A stretch of DNA of 64,000 nt from Bremerella sp. P1 (lineage in GTDB: Bacteria; Planctomycetota; Planctomycetia; Pirellulales; Pirellulaceae): contig NZ_CP118164.1 in NCBI RefSeq assembly GCF_028748185.1, positions 5,295,814-5,359,813 on the forward strand, written 5' to 3'. Made by a program: the position numbers and the translations under genes. The notes under the pieces were generated by a model that was not told the origin of the DNA, made no database searches, and saw only the letters and a program-made list of their open reading frames with translations. The number at the start of each line of letters is the position of its first letter. Position 1 is the first letter of the stretch. Shown here in pieces: positions 8,211-16,300 of this stretch.

Positions 8211-9821
8211 TTACTTGGGTAAATTCGGCATGGCCGGGGTGGATTCAGCGGCAAAGTAAAGCCCGCGGTCAATCAGTTCGGCGGCAGCCAGGCTGGCCAA
8301 TGCTATCCCGGCACAAACGACGGAAGTGGGGCTTGCGAGGGCCATGGTTAATGCCGGTAAGACGATTCCACCGAGGATCCACAGGCCGACGCGTGCCAGG
8401 TGCCACGTTTTGAGCGGTCCGAGCAACAAGCGCGCCGAGCGGGCGATTGGATCGGTCGTCGGTCGCGATGCTTGCGAAAGGACTTGATATTCCAATGCCA
8501 AGCGTGCGATGGTTGCGGCGACGATAAGAGCCAAGCTGATAATCGACGGCGATTGACCGGCGAGTGCCGTCTCCAAATTCCAAACGGCCAGCCCCGATAG
8601 AACAATCGTAGTGCCGAACTTGCTAAAGGTAAGGGAAGACTGCCAGAACGGACGCTTCGTGACGATATAAATCATTGCGGAACAGAAGATCGTGATTGCT
8701 CCACCACCGATCGCCGCTAATGCCATCATCCCGCGAAATGGTTCCAGGAATGGAATGAAGTAGGAAGCGGTATAGCCTACAAGTGGGCCCGCGAAGGCTG
8801 GCATCAGGACCGCTTCGCGGCTGAGCCATGAAGTCCGCAAGCCGAGAAAGACTCGGAATCCATACATGGGGCGTCCGAGGTGAGCACCGGAGGCAGCGAG
8901 ACCTGCCATGGCGGCCATTGTTGCGAGCACGGCACTGACCATGCCGCCCATTCCCAACCACTGGCAAGCAGCACTGGCGATTAGCATGCCGAGTGCGGCC
9001 TGGGTAAGTGTGAGTAAACCGACCAGCGGTAGATGGGCATGGTTGGGAACGACTTCTTGGGCCCCGGCCGATACCATCTCGGCATCCAGGCGATACTTGC
9101 CTACATAACGCGTCGTGGGATTGGTGATTCTGGGATTCGCAGCCCCACGCAGGAAGTGTCCTTCTTGCGCTTCGCTGCGGATGCCTTCCTGGTCAACCAC
9201 GGTGATCTTGATGGCGCTGTTAGGACAGGACTGAACGCACGCTGGTGCTTCCCCTTCGGCCAGACGATGGCGGCACATGTCGCACTTGCGAACGATCCCT
9301 TTGGCCTCGCTGAACTTGGGGACGTCGTAGGGACACATCAGCGTGCAGTACTTGCAGCCGATGCATTGATCGTCGAGATGGACGACGATGCCCAGCTTGG
9401 GGTCTTTCTCATAGGCTTGAACGGGGCACCCCGACAGACAGCCTGGGTCGACACAGTGATGGCATGCGGTCGTCACGTGCTGCACGACCGGCTTGGATGG
9501 GATCGAGCTTTGCAGCGTACCGACACGTCGCCAGGTTTCGGATTCTTCGAGCCCGTTCATATTATGGCAGGCGACCACACATGCCTTGCAGCCGGAGCAG
9601 GCATCGAGATCGACCTCAAATGCGTACTGCTCGCCGGGACCGGGCTCAGTGAGCGGGATCAATTCGCGATAGGTCGGGGCCAACAAGGGATCGGCATGCT
9701 GATCGTGCCGCTGCGAGAATCGCTCGACCGCTGACAAGTCGCGTTGTTCGGACAACAACATTTCGACCAGATTGAATTCCGGTGCCGATTGTAACTCCGA
9801 GTTTTGTTCGCCGATGGCCAT
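8211..9821 (-). CDS. DmsB-like 4x[4Fe-4S] protein fused to a DmsC-type membrane anchor
   Basis: 536 residues. Residues about 70-210 contain four ferredoxin-type cysteine groups in the DmsB/NrfC arrangement (CSGCKACVVAC, CHHCVDPGCLSGCP, CIGCKYCTLMCP, CDMCRHR...CVQSCP). From about residue 255 on there are eight or nine membrane helices like the DmsC anchor (HLPLVGLLTLTQAALG, GAHLGRP, TSWLSREA). It lies 12 bp before nasA on the same strand. In DMSO-reductase-family complexes these two parts are separate subunits that move electrons from quinol to the molybdenum subunit. Here they are one chain with the FeS part on the same side as a cytoplasmic NasA. No signal peptide is seen. Confidence 0.88.
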   Translation of the reverse strand: MAIGEQNSELQSAPEFNLVEMLLSEQRDLSAVERFSQRHDQHADPLLAPTYRELIPLTEPGPGEQYAFEVDLDACSGCKACVVACHNMNGLEESETWRRVGTLQSSIPSKPVVQHVTTACHHCVDPGCLSGCPVQAYEKDPKLGIVVHLDDQCIGCKYCTLMCPYDVPKFSEAKGIVRKCDMCRHRLAEGEAPACVQSCPNSAIKITVVDQEGIRSEAQEGHFLRGAANPRITNPTTRYVGKYRLDAEMVSAGAQEVVPNHAHLPLVGLLTLTQAALGMLIASAACQWLGMGGMVSAVLATMAAMAGLAASGAHLGRPMYGFRVFLGLRTSWLSREAVLMPAFAGPLVGYTASYFIPFLEPFRGMMALAAIGGGAITIFCSAMIYIVTKRPFWQSSLTFSKFGTTIVLSGLAVWNLETALAGQSPSIISLALIVAATIARLALEYQVLSQASRPTTDPIARSARLLLGPLKTWHLARVGLWILGGIVLPALTMALASPTSVVCAGIALASLAAAELIDRGLYFAAESTPAMPNLPK

Positions 9822-9836
9822 GCGAATTCCGTTGAC

Positions 9837-10700
9837 TTAGCCAAAGAGTGTGAGAACTTGGACCAATCGATCGCCGTTGAATATTGGCAGTGCCAAGGCA
9901 AAGCGGGCACCCTGATCGAATAGCGGTACCAGCGATGCGTCATCCTCGGCGCTATGCATCATAACGGGAATCCGTGACGCATAGCATTGGCCAACGATGC
10001 CTTCGCCGTAGCTGACGGTCGCCCGCTGTGGCGAGGAAATACCAACGGCATAGCTGGATTGCACAAGACTGAGTTCGGTTTGGTCTTCGCTCGGCAGCCA
10101 TGTTTCCATGGCCTGTTGAAACGGGAAGTCAGCCGTACTCAGGATCACCAGCACGCATTCCAGTTCGTGCTCAGTGGCCATGATGGGAATGCCCAGGCCG
10201 TAGCGTAAGCCTTCCTTGCGAGCACCGGCGGCTCGCATGAATGCCTTTGCTTGATCAATGCGAGCAATGATACGCGACTTGCGATCGTCCCAGGTCTCGC
10301 CAGGCAGGCCAGACCCACGTGGGAACTTAACGTAAGGGCTGATCGTCTCGAAGTGAGCGAGACCACGGTAAGCCGAGTCCGCGAGTCCCAGTTCATCGCG
10401 TTCAGTTCGCGACCAGCGTTCCAAGCCAATTTTGCAATCGTCCGATGCATGAACAGTAAACAGGATCGCAGCAACGACTTCGTTGGTGATCAAAATCGGC
10501 AAGGCGATTTCAATTGTGCTGTCGTCGACGCTACGAATGGCCGAACGTCGCTCGTTGATCGATACCTGAATCAAATCATGGGTTGGCGGACCTTCCGGAG
10601 CAGCTGGGTAGCCGCAAGCAGGTGCTAGTTGTCCGGCATTTTCGTTATGAATCCAAACCGAAACGCTGGTCAACACCGAGGGTGCGATCGTTGTCGTCAT
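9837..10700 (-). CDS. GAF-domain protein in the nitrate operon
   Basis: 287 residues with what looks like two GAF modules: roughly 5-150 (hydrophobic core IALPILITNEVVAAILFTV, then PYVKFPRGSGLPGETW) and 155-287 (LRYGLGIPIM, GEGIVGQCYASRIPVMM, FALALPIFNGDRLVQVLTLFG). GAF domains bind small ligands or transmit signals. No DNA-binding, kinase or cyclase part is present, so it must act through a partner or as a metabolite sensor. It lies 24 bp after nrtD and 15 bp before the DmsBC fusion, so it is co-transcribed with transport and reduction genes. A role in tuning the pathway is inference. Confidence 0.8.
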   Translation of the reverse strand: MTTTIAPSVLTSVSVWIHNENAGQLAPACGYPAAPEGPPTHDLIQVSINERRSAIRSVDDSTIEIALPILITNEVVAAILFTVHASDDCKIGLERWSRTERDELGLADSAYRGLAHFETISPYVKFPRGSGLPGETWDDRKSRIIARIDQAKAFMRAAGARKEGLRYGLGIPIMATEHELECVLVILSTADFPFQQAMETWLPSEDQTELSLVQSSYAVGISSPQRATVSYGEGIVGQCYASRIPVMMHSAEDDASLVPLFDQGARFALALPIFNGDRLVQVLTLFG

Positions 10701-10724
10701 GTCCTTTTTGTGCCTCGTTGAAAG

Positions 10725-11627
10725 TTAAGCGTTGGCCGTAACCTTTTCGGATGCCGGTGAGTTTTCGTCGTCCGTCAGAGTTACCGTAAGTTGCGGTGCT
10801 GGCTCTTCAGGCTCCTCAGACTTTGGCTTGTGGTGCTTGTGACGTTCTTGTTCTTCCAGGAAGGAGACAAGAGAACCACGCAGTTCGTAGTAGAGCGGAT
10901 GCTCAAGGGTTTCAGCGCGATTGCGCGGACGCGGCAAAGGAAGTTCCAGAACCTGGCCAACCTTGGCATTGGGACCGTTGGTCATCATGCAGATGCGGTC
11001 GGCCATGTAGATTGCTTCGTCGACGTCGTGTGTGACGAGCATCGTCGTGATCTTTTCTTTATCGAGGATGCCCAGGATAACGTCCTGCAGTTCCATTCGT
11101 GTCAGCGAATCGAGTCGGCCAAAGGGTTCGTCCAGGAGCAACATATTGGGCTTGAGGGCAATCGCTCGGGCGATACCAACACGCTGCTGCATACCACCGG
11201 ACATTTCTCGTGGGTACTTATCCATCGAGTCGGCCAGACCAACAACGCTCAAATAGTATTCGCAGATCTGACGACGCTCAGCGCGGCTTGCGTGCGGGTA
11301 GACACGATCGACCCCCATTCGCACGTTTTGCATGGCCGTCATCCAGGGAAGCAAGCACGGAGCCTGGAACACCACGCTTCGATCCGGACCAGGTCCCGAG
11401 ATTTCCTTGCCGGCCACGACCACGCTACCGGAAGTGATCGGGTTGAGGCCCGACACCATCGTCAATACGGTCGACTTCCCGCAGCCAGAGTGACCGATCA
11501 GGCTGACAACTTCACCCTTTTTCAGGATCAGGTTGAAGCCGTCGACCACTTTCACATCGTCGCCGAACGGATTGGGGTACGCCTTGACGAGGCGGTACAT
11601 TTCGACGAAGCGGTTCTCTTGTGACAT
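10725..11627 (-). CDS. nrtD: Nitrate/nitrite ABC importer ATPase, NrtD-type
   Basis: 300 residues. Walker [11 protein letters not shown]-loop [11 protein letters not shown], signature [14 protein letters not shown], Walker [10 protein letters not shown] and H-loop LVTHDVDEA are all intact. It is of the taurine/nitrate/sulfonate importer class. The C-terminal 50 residues are a charged, proline/glutamate-rich tail not needed for ATPase function. It lies 20 bp after the other ATPase gene and starts with AAGGA before the ATG. Two different ATPase subunits beside one permease and one binding protein fit the NrtC/NrtD heterodimer plan. Confidence 0.9.
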   Translation of the reverse strand: MSQENRFVEMYRLVKAYPNPFGDDVKVVDGFNLILKKGEVVSLIGHSGCGKSTVLTMVSGLNPITSGSVVVAGKEISGPGPDRSVVFQAPCLLPWMTAMQNVRMGVDRVYPHASRAERRQICEYYLSVVGLADSMDKYPREMSGGMQQRVGIARAIALKPNMLLLDEPFGRLDSLTRMELQDVILGILDKEKITTMLVTHDVDEAIYMADRICMMTNGPNAKVGQVLELPLPRPRNRAETLEHPLYYELRGSLVSFLEEQERHKHHKPKSEEPEEPAPQLTVTLTDDENSPASEKVTANA

Positions 11628-11647
11628 GACGTTTCCTTAGGTGAACG

Positions 11648-12493
11648 TTAAGCGACGCCGATACGAATAGGCTCGACATCGGGAAGGACCACATCCGAAG
11701 CGACACGAAGCTGCTTTGCCTCTTCGTTGATGCCCATCATGTAGCGTGTGATCTCATTGCGGAGCTTCTTGAACTCTGGATTGAAGTTCAGAGTCGCTCG
11801 ATCGCGAGGTCGGTCGAGGGTGACCGGAAACTCACGACCCAACTTGGCCGAAGGTCCAGGTGTCAGCGGAACGATGCGGTCGGCCATCAGCACGGCTTCG
11901 TCCACGTCGTTGGTGACCATCACCACCGTGCGGCGGTCTTCTTCCCACAGGCGGATGATTTCGTCTTGCAGAACGCTTCGCGTGAGAGCATCCAAGGCGC
12001 TCAACGGCTCGTCCAGCAGAAGCACTTCTGGCTGCATCGACAGCGTTCGTGCTAACGACAATCGCTGTCGCATCCCGCCAGACAGTTCCGAAGGACGCTT
12101 GCCTTCACTTCCGGTCAGGCTGACCATGTCGATGTAGTGCTGGACATAGTCACGTCGCTCGCCCCGTTTCAACTTGGGGAAAACTTGCTTCACGGCCAGT
12201 TCGATGTTGCCATGAACGGTCAGCCAGGGAAGCAGTGAATAATTCTGGAAAACGATTCCACGATCAGGACCCGGCCCCTTCATTTGCTTACCTTTGAAGC
12301 GGGCTGCCCCTTCATCAGGCATAAGGAGCCCTGCCAGCAGGGAAATCAAAGTCGACTTCCCGCTGCCAGAGAATCCAATGATCGCGACGAATTCATTTTC
12401 GTTAACCGTCAGGTTGGCTTCTTCAAGCACCGTGTATCGGCGGTGTGATTCACCAAACCCGACGGTTGCGTTATCTAGTTCGAGGATTGCCAT
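11648..12493 (-). CDS. nrtC: Nitrate/nitrite ABC importer ATPase, NrtC-type lacking the extra binding domain
   Basis: 281 residues from the ATG at 12493, chosen because AAGGA lies nine bases upstream and it begins the conserved MAILEL strand; an upstream ATG at 12529 would add 12 residues. Walker [11 protein letters not shown]-loop [11 protein letters not shown], signature [14 protein letters not shown] and Walker [10 protein letters not shown] are intact. At the H-loop the sequence reads [10 protein letters not shown], with Asn instead of the usual His; that histidine normally contacts the gamma-phosphate, so this half-site may be catalytically weak and rely on NrtD. Cyanobacterial NrtC carries an extra C-terminal substrate-binding domain, which is absent here. 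Confidence 0.88.
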   Translation of the reverse strand: MAILELDNATVGFGESHRRYTVLEEANLTVNENEFVAIIGFSGSGKSTLISLLAGLLMPDEGAARFKGKQMKGPGPDRGIVFQNYSLLPWLTVHGNIELAVKQVFPKLKRGERRDYVQHYIDMVSLTGSEGKRPSELSGGMRQRLSLARTLSMQPEVLLLDEPLSALDALTRSVLQDEIIRLWEEDRRTVVMVTNDVDEAVLMADRIVPLTPGPSAKLGREFPVTLDRPRDRATLNFNPEFKKLRNEITRYMMGINEEAKQLRVASDVVLPDVEPIRIGVA

Positions 12494-12532
12494 GTGGCGT
12501 TTTCCTTTAGGTGTGACGTTGGCAATCATGGA

Positions 12533-14236
12533 TTACAGGGCGGTTGGGGCACCATCGAAGCTGACCATCCGTTGGAAGACGATCATGATTCGATCAAGCA
12601 ATAGCCCAATTACACCCACAAAACCACAGGCAACGAACATCTGGGCGAACGTGGCCGACGAACCGTTGTTAAACATGTCCCACACAAACTTCCCGAGCCC
12701 AGGGCTACTGGAAAGAAGTTCCGCGGCGATCAGCACCATCCAGCCCACCCCGAGCGAGATTCGCAGGCCCGTAAAAATAAGGGGCAGGGCGGAAGGGATA
12801 ATGATCTTGGTCAAGCGATCCCATAGGCCGAGACGCAAAACCCGCGCCACATTCAGGTGATCCTGGTCGATTGCCGAGACACCCAATGCCGTATTCACCA
12901 GCGTGGGCCACAGCGAGCAAAGTGCCACGGTGATCGCCGAACTGAGGAAAGACGGTTGAATCCATGCTTCGTCGGGGCGGGTAATGAAAGCCCCCACGAT
13001 GAAGAACACAATTGGCAGCCAGACAATCGGTGATACTGGTTTGAAAAGCGAGATCAGCGGAGTCATCGATGCCATGAACACACGGCTCATACCACAGAAA
13101 ACGCCGATCGGGATGGCGATGGCCGTGGCGATGAAGAAACCGGTGAACACACACTTGAGGCTCGTCCAGATCTGATCGAAGAAGGTCGGCGGCTTGGCGA
13201 ACTCGGAACCGGCGATTGTCTTGATGCGTTCTTCACGCTGAATCAGTTGCTGAGCCAATGTGAACATTTCAGGTCCGCTGGCCGTGGCGTACTTGCGTTT
13301 CAGGTCTTCCATGTCGGACGATGCCTTGGCGACCTTCTGCTCGCGGTTGCCCTCGGTCAGCAAATTAACGCGAGTCTTCAGGAACTCGGCCTTCTGCCCA
13401 GTGGCACTGATCTGCTGTCTCAGCGATTCCACCTCCGGCAGCGATTTGCCGCGTCGCTCGGAAAGTTCCGATCGCAGTGACTTGAGATGTTCGTTCTCTT
13501 CGCCGGTCTTTTCCATGTGCTGGTTGACCAGGGAAACGTAATCGATCTTTTGCTTGTAGTCGTCGGCTGAAATCTTATCGGCCATGGCTACCAATGCCTT
13601 GGCACGCGTTTGCTGGTCTTGCTTGTAGGTCTGTTCCTGCTGGGTTACGGCAACCGACAGCTTGGACAGGCTGGCCGAGACAAACTCGGCCGAAACGCCT
13701 TCGACGAAAGCGAACTTTCGGCGAGCGGCGTCGGTTGCCGACGCCTCGGAAGCTGCCAGTTCGTCGTTAAGCTTCTTCCAGTCGCCTTCGATCTTCGCCT
13801 TCTCGGCGGTGGCTTCGGCTGGAATCATTGTTAGCAGCTTGTTGAGAAGCTCTTCGCTTTGCTGACTGATGGCTTCCCAGTCAGAGTCCAGCGACTTGAT
13901 TTCCTCCTGAGTGGCGGCGAGGGCTTTCTCTCGACCTTCACCCGATTCGTTGTAGTCGCTGACCTTGGTGTATTCGCGATTGTGGAAATCAGCGATGCCG
14001 TCGTACGCCTTGACCACCTGGCCAGGCGTGGGGACCTCGCCGGCACGCGTCTTAATGCGAGGGCCAATTTGGTCCCAAGCAACCACACAGGCAACCATTA
14101 CTAAAATAGGAATGGCAATGTAGAGGCCAATCTGTTTCAACTGCTGCTTCGGGTCTTCGCCGTAGCACAGCAGCACGACCGGCTCGAATACTCGAAGCCC
14201 GGCGACGTCCAGAATGCGGATGATTTTGTACTTCAT
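12533..14236 (-). CDS. nrtB: Nitrate/nitrite ABC importer permease with a large coiled-coil insertion
   Basis: 567 residues, about twice the usual NrtB length. One helix (36-55) and the segment [11 protein letters not shown] (68-78) match the usual N-terminus. The usual next helix ([24 protein letters not shown]) only comes at about 358. Between them lie some 270 residues rich in Glu, Lys, Gln and Ala with heptad-like pattern, almost certainly a long coiled coil. By topology this should be periplasmic, between TM1 and TM2 (inference). The C-terminal half is an ordinary binding-protein-dependent permease domain with an EAA-type loop near [23 protein letters not shown]. It is 107 bp from nrtA with a hairpin in the gap. 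Confidence 0.9.
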   Translation of the reverse strand: MKYKIIRILDVAGLRVFEPVVLLCYGEDPKQQLKQIGLYIAIPILVMVACVVAWDQIGPRIKTRAGEVPTPGQVVKAYDGIADFHNREYTKVSDYNESGEGREKALAATQEEIKSLDSDWEAISQQSEELLNKLLTMIPAEATAEKAKIEGDWKKLNDELAASEASATDAARRKFAFVEGVSAEFVSASLSKLSVAVTQQEQTYKQDQQTRAKALVAMADKISADDYKQKIDYVSLVNQHMEKTGEENEHLKSLRSELSERRGKSLPEVESLRQQISATGQKAEFLKTRVNLLTEGNREQKVAKASSDMEDLKRKYATASGPEMFTLAQQLIQREERIKTIAGSEFAKPPTFFDQIWTSLKCVFTGFFIATAIAIPIGVFCGMSRVFMASMTPLISLFKPVSPIVWLPIVFFIVGAFITRPDEAWIQPSFLSSAITVALCSLWPTLVNTALGVSAIDQDHLNVARVLRLGLWDRLTKIIIPSALPLIFTGLRISLGVGWMVLIAAELLSSSPGLGKFVWDMFNNGSSATFAQMFVACGFVGVIGLLLDRIMIVFQRMVSFDGAPTAL

Positions 14237-14263
14237 GCGAATCTTTCGTACGGTTTGTTCGGT

Positions 14264-14339
14264 GTAGTGGGTATTGCTGGCATAGTGGTAACGGGCCGGA
14301 GGTGGCTTCCGCCTGCGCCTCCCCCGGCCACCCCACTAC
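14264..14339 (-). ncRNA. Intercistronic stem-loop between nrtA and nrtB
   Basis: Outer arms GTAGTGGG (14264-14271) and CCCACTAC (14332-14339) are perfectly complementary, and an inner GC-rich stem joins GGCCGGAGG (14294-14302) with the CCTCCCCCGGCC segment (14318-14329). It fills most of the gap. Such structures after binding-protein genes often stop 3' decay or cause partial termination, giving more binding protein than permease. That role is inferred, not shown. Confidence 0.6.
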
Positions 14340-14343
14340 GCGG

Positions 14344-15837
14344 TTAGTTATCTTTGTTACCAATAGAGTGGGAATTGAGATAACCAATCGGATCGTGGCC
14401 GTCGTAAACGACCCCGTCGATGAAGTCACCCTTTTCCGTCGGCGGCTTGTAGCCGTCGGTGTCTTTGGCCGGGATTTCGTCTTCGGTCATCTGACCCGCA
14501 GCCACTAAGGTTGCCGCAGCTTTGCGATAGATGTCAGGACGATAGATCTTCTTGGCCGTTTCGTCGTACCACTCGGCCGACTTCGGTTCGGTAATCTGTC
14601 CCCAGCGTCGCATTTGCGTCAGGAACCAGACGCCGTCGCTGTACCACGGATACGTGCAGTGGTACTTAAAGAAGACATTGAAGTCGGGCATCGGACGCTT
14701 GTCCGACTTCTGGAAGTAGAAGAAGCCGGTCATCGAATTTTTGATGACGTCGTAGTCAGCACCCACGTAATTTGGCTTGGCCAGGATGCGGCAGGCCTCC
14801 TCGCGATTGACCAGCTTGCCACTCTCGTCTGTTTCATCCAACCACTTGCCGGCACGGATCAAAGCTTTGACCACGGCGATGTGGGTGTTGGGGTTTTCGT
14901 CGTTCCAACGCTTGGTAACGCCAAACACCTTTTCTGGGTTGTTCTTCCAGACGTCGTAGTTGGTAGTAACCGGAACACCGATCCCCTTGGCGACTGCTTG
15001 CTGGTTCCAAGGTTCACCGACGCAGTAGCCTTGGATGTTGCCGGCTTCCAAGACGGTAGGCATCATCGGTGGCGGCGTGACCGAAAGCAGAACGTCAGCA
15101 TTCGTTTCGCCAACCGTGTCGGTTTCGGTGTACATGCCAGGGTGGATGCCAGAGGCGGCGAGCCAGTAACGCAGTTCGTAGTTATGCGTCGAAACGGGGA
15201 AGACCATACCCATCTTCAGCGGCGTGCCGCTGGCTTTGTATTCGTCGACCACGGGGCGAAGCGAATCGGCCGAAATCGGGTGAGGTGGGGTCGGGCTCTT
15301 CAGCTTCGCATCGTTCTCCTGCATCTTTTGCCAGATGTTGTTCGATACGGTGATGCCGTTTCCATTCAAGTCCATGGTGAACGCAGTAATGATGTGGGCC
15401 TCGGTTCCGATGCCGATGGTGGCAGCGATTGGCTGGCCCGACAGCATGTGAGCTCCGTCCAATTCACCGTTGATCACGCGGTCCAGCAGCGTCTTCCAGT
15501 TTGGCTGGGCTTCCACATCAACTTGCAGGCCTTCATCGGCGAAGAAACCTTTCTCTTTCGCGATTACCAGCGGGGCACAGTCGGTTAACTTGATAAAGCC
15601 CAGCTTCAGGTTGTTCTTTTCTGGGGCGGCAACCGTGGCCACCATTTCAGGTTCAGTCGTTTTGGGGGCATCTTCCGACGTGCCAGCCTCGGGTTCGACG
15701 GTGGCCGCGAGGGCACTGAGATCTAATTCGTCCAGGCTAGGGCCAGTCGGTTTCGATTCGGAGCAGCCTACCAATAAAGCGACTGCGAGCAGTCCGGCTG
15801 CGAGTGCGTTGCGATTCCAAAGTCCGGTCCAGTTCAT
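14344..15837 (-). CDS. nrtA: Nitrate/nitrite ABC importer binding lipoprotein
   Basis: 497 residues. A lipoprotein signal ends in LLVGC, followed by a flexible Pro/Glu/Thr-rich linker to about residue 75. The mature part matches the NrtA/SsuA-like binding fold: [30 protein letters not shown], the [13 protein letters not shown] segment, and [16 protein letters not shown], all familiar from cyanobacterial NrtA. The long C-terminus (about 350-497) with [20 protein letters not shown] is also NrtA-like. It would capture nitrate or nitrite in the periplasm and deliver it to NrtB. It is the first gene of the main operon, 103 bases after the predicted sigma-54 start site, with AGGAA before the ATG. 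Confidence 0.93.
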   Translation of the reverse strand: MNWTGLWNRNALAAGLLAVALLVGCSESKPTGPSLDELDLSALAATVEPEAGTSEDAPKTTEPEMVATVAAPEKNNLKLGFIKLTDCAPLVIAKEKGFFADEGLQVDVEAQPNWKTLLDRVINGELDGAHMLSGQPIAATIGIGTEAHIITAFTMDLNGNGITVSNNIWQKMQENDAKLKSPTPPHPISADSLRPVVDEYKASGTPLKMGMVFPVSTHNYELRYWLAASGIHPGMYTETDTVGETNADVLLSVTPPPMMPTVLEAGNIQGYCVGEPWNQQAVAKGIGVPVTTNYDVWKNNPEKVFGVTKRWNDENPNTHIAVVKALIRAGKWLDETDESGKLVNREEACRILAKPNYVGADYDVIKNSMTGFFYFQKSDKRPMPDFNVFFKYHCTYPWYSDGVWFLTQMRRWGQITEPKSAEWYDETAKKIYRPDIYRKAAATLVAAGQMTEDEIPAKDTDGYKPPTEKGDFIDGVVYDGHDPIGYLNSHSIGNKDN

Positions 15838-15951
15838 GCTCGATTCCTACAAGTGTTTCGGAGTAAAGGAGGGGGCGAGGATTTTAACAATGGTGCAATG
15901 AGCGGCATTGATGCGCACGGCACCCTGGCTGACGCGGCACCGTGTAGAAAC

Positions 15952-15966
15952 GCAATGGGTGTGCCA
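15952..15966 (-). promoter_or_regulatory. Sigma-54 -24/-12 promoter of the nrt-nas operon
   Basis: Minus-strand reading TGGCAC-ACCCA-TTGC matches the sigma-54 consensus at every key base, with the correct 12-bp distance between the GG and GC pairs. The predicted start is near 15940. It shares hexamer and tetramer exactly with the second element at 5796-5810. Confidence 0.82.
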
Positions 15967-16091
15967 AAATAAAATGGCCACTTCGTAACATGCTGATATG
16001 ACAAGAGTTATGTGTTTCAGGTGTTTGGCTGCAGGGAATAAAATGACCGCGCAACCCTGCAAACCCAGTTAGCAGGTGCAGCATCCATGGA

Positions 16092-16106
16092 GCGCATTAA
16101 TTGCGC
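16092..16106. promoter_or_regulatory. Dyad GCGCA-N5-TGCGC, candidate enhancer site
   Basis: Perfect 5-bp arms and an AT-only 5-base spacer, centred about 159 bp upstream of the predicted nrtA start. The geometry resembles NtrC-type sites (GC-rich arms, short AT spacer). It could also serve the divergent porin-like gene. Confidence 0.45.
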
Positions 16107-16300
16107 GGACACATCTGGCGCGCGGTCATTCTGGTGCCACCTGCGGACACAGGATGCTCAACCCCACCACCAAAGGAACGTATTTCCATCATCCTGCCCA
16201 AATCCCCTGAAGAACCGCGAATAAAGAGGACGAACATGTGCAATACCCCACGAAACGGACTGACCTGCGGATTGAACCCTCGTTGAAGGAACAACGACCC

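Larger units (their letters stand above)
15838..16300. other. Divergent control region between nrtA and the beta-barrel gene
   Basis: 463 bp without a credible gene. It holds the nrtA sigma-54 promoter (15952-15966), a 103-base nrtA leader with short hairpins and two GGTGCCG repeats, and a GCGCA-N5-TGCGC dyad (16092-16106). I saw no sigma-54 element or clear sigma-70 hexamers for the plus-strand gene, though its promoter must lie here. Confidence 0.6.

Noticed and set aside
6621-8222. 533-codon plus-strand frame opposite nasA
   Set aside because: It is a shadow of the strongly conserved nitrate reductase frame, caused by codon bias; no motifs of its own.
8211-9821. Sequencing error joining separate dmsB and dmsC genes
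   Set aside because: The frame is continuous with a natural linker and no internal ribosome site; fusion is the simpler reading.
10791-11624. 277-codon plus-strand frame opposite nrtD
   Set aside because: Exactly mirrors the ATPase gene, which has all ABC motifs; no plausible product on the plus strand.
14614-15588. 324-codon plus-strand frame opposite nrtA
   Set aside because: Shadow of nrtA; composition Arg/Val/His-rich with no recognisable fold.
15847-16062. 71-codon minus-strand frame in the nrtA control region
   Set aside because: Overlaps the sigma-54 element and lacks a ribosome site; more likely leader and promoter DNA.
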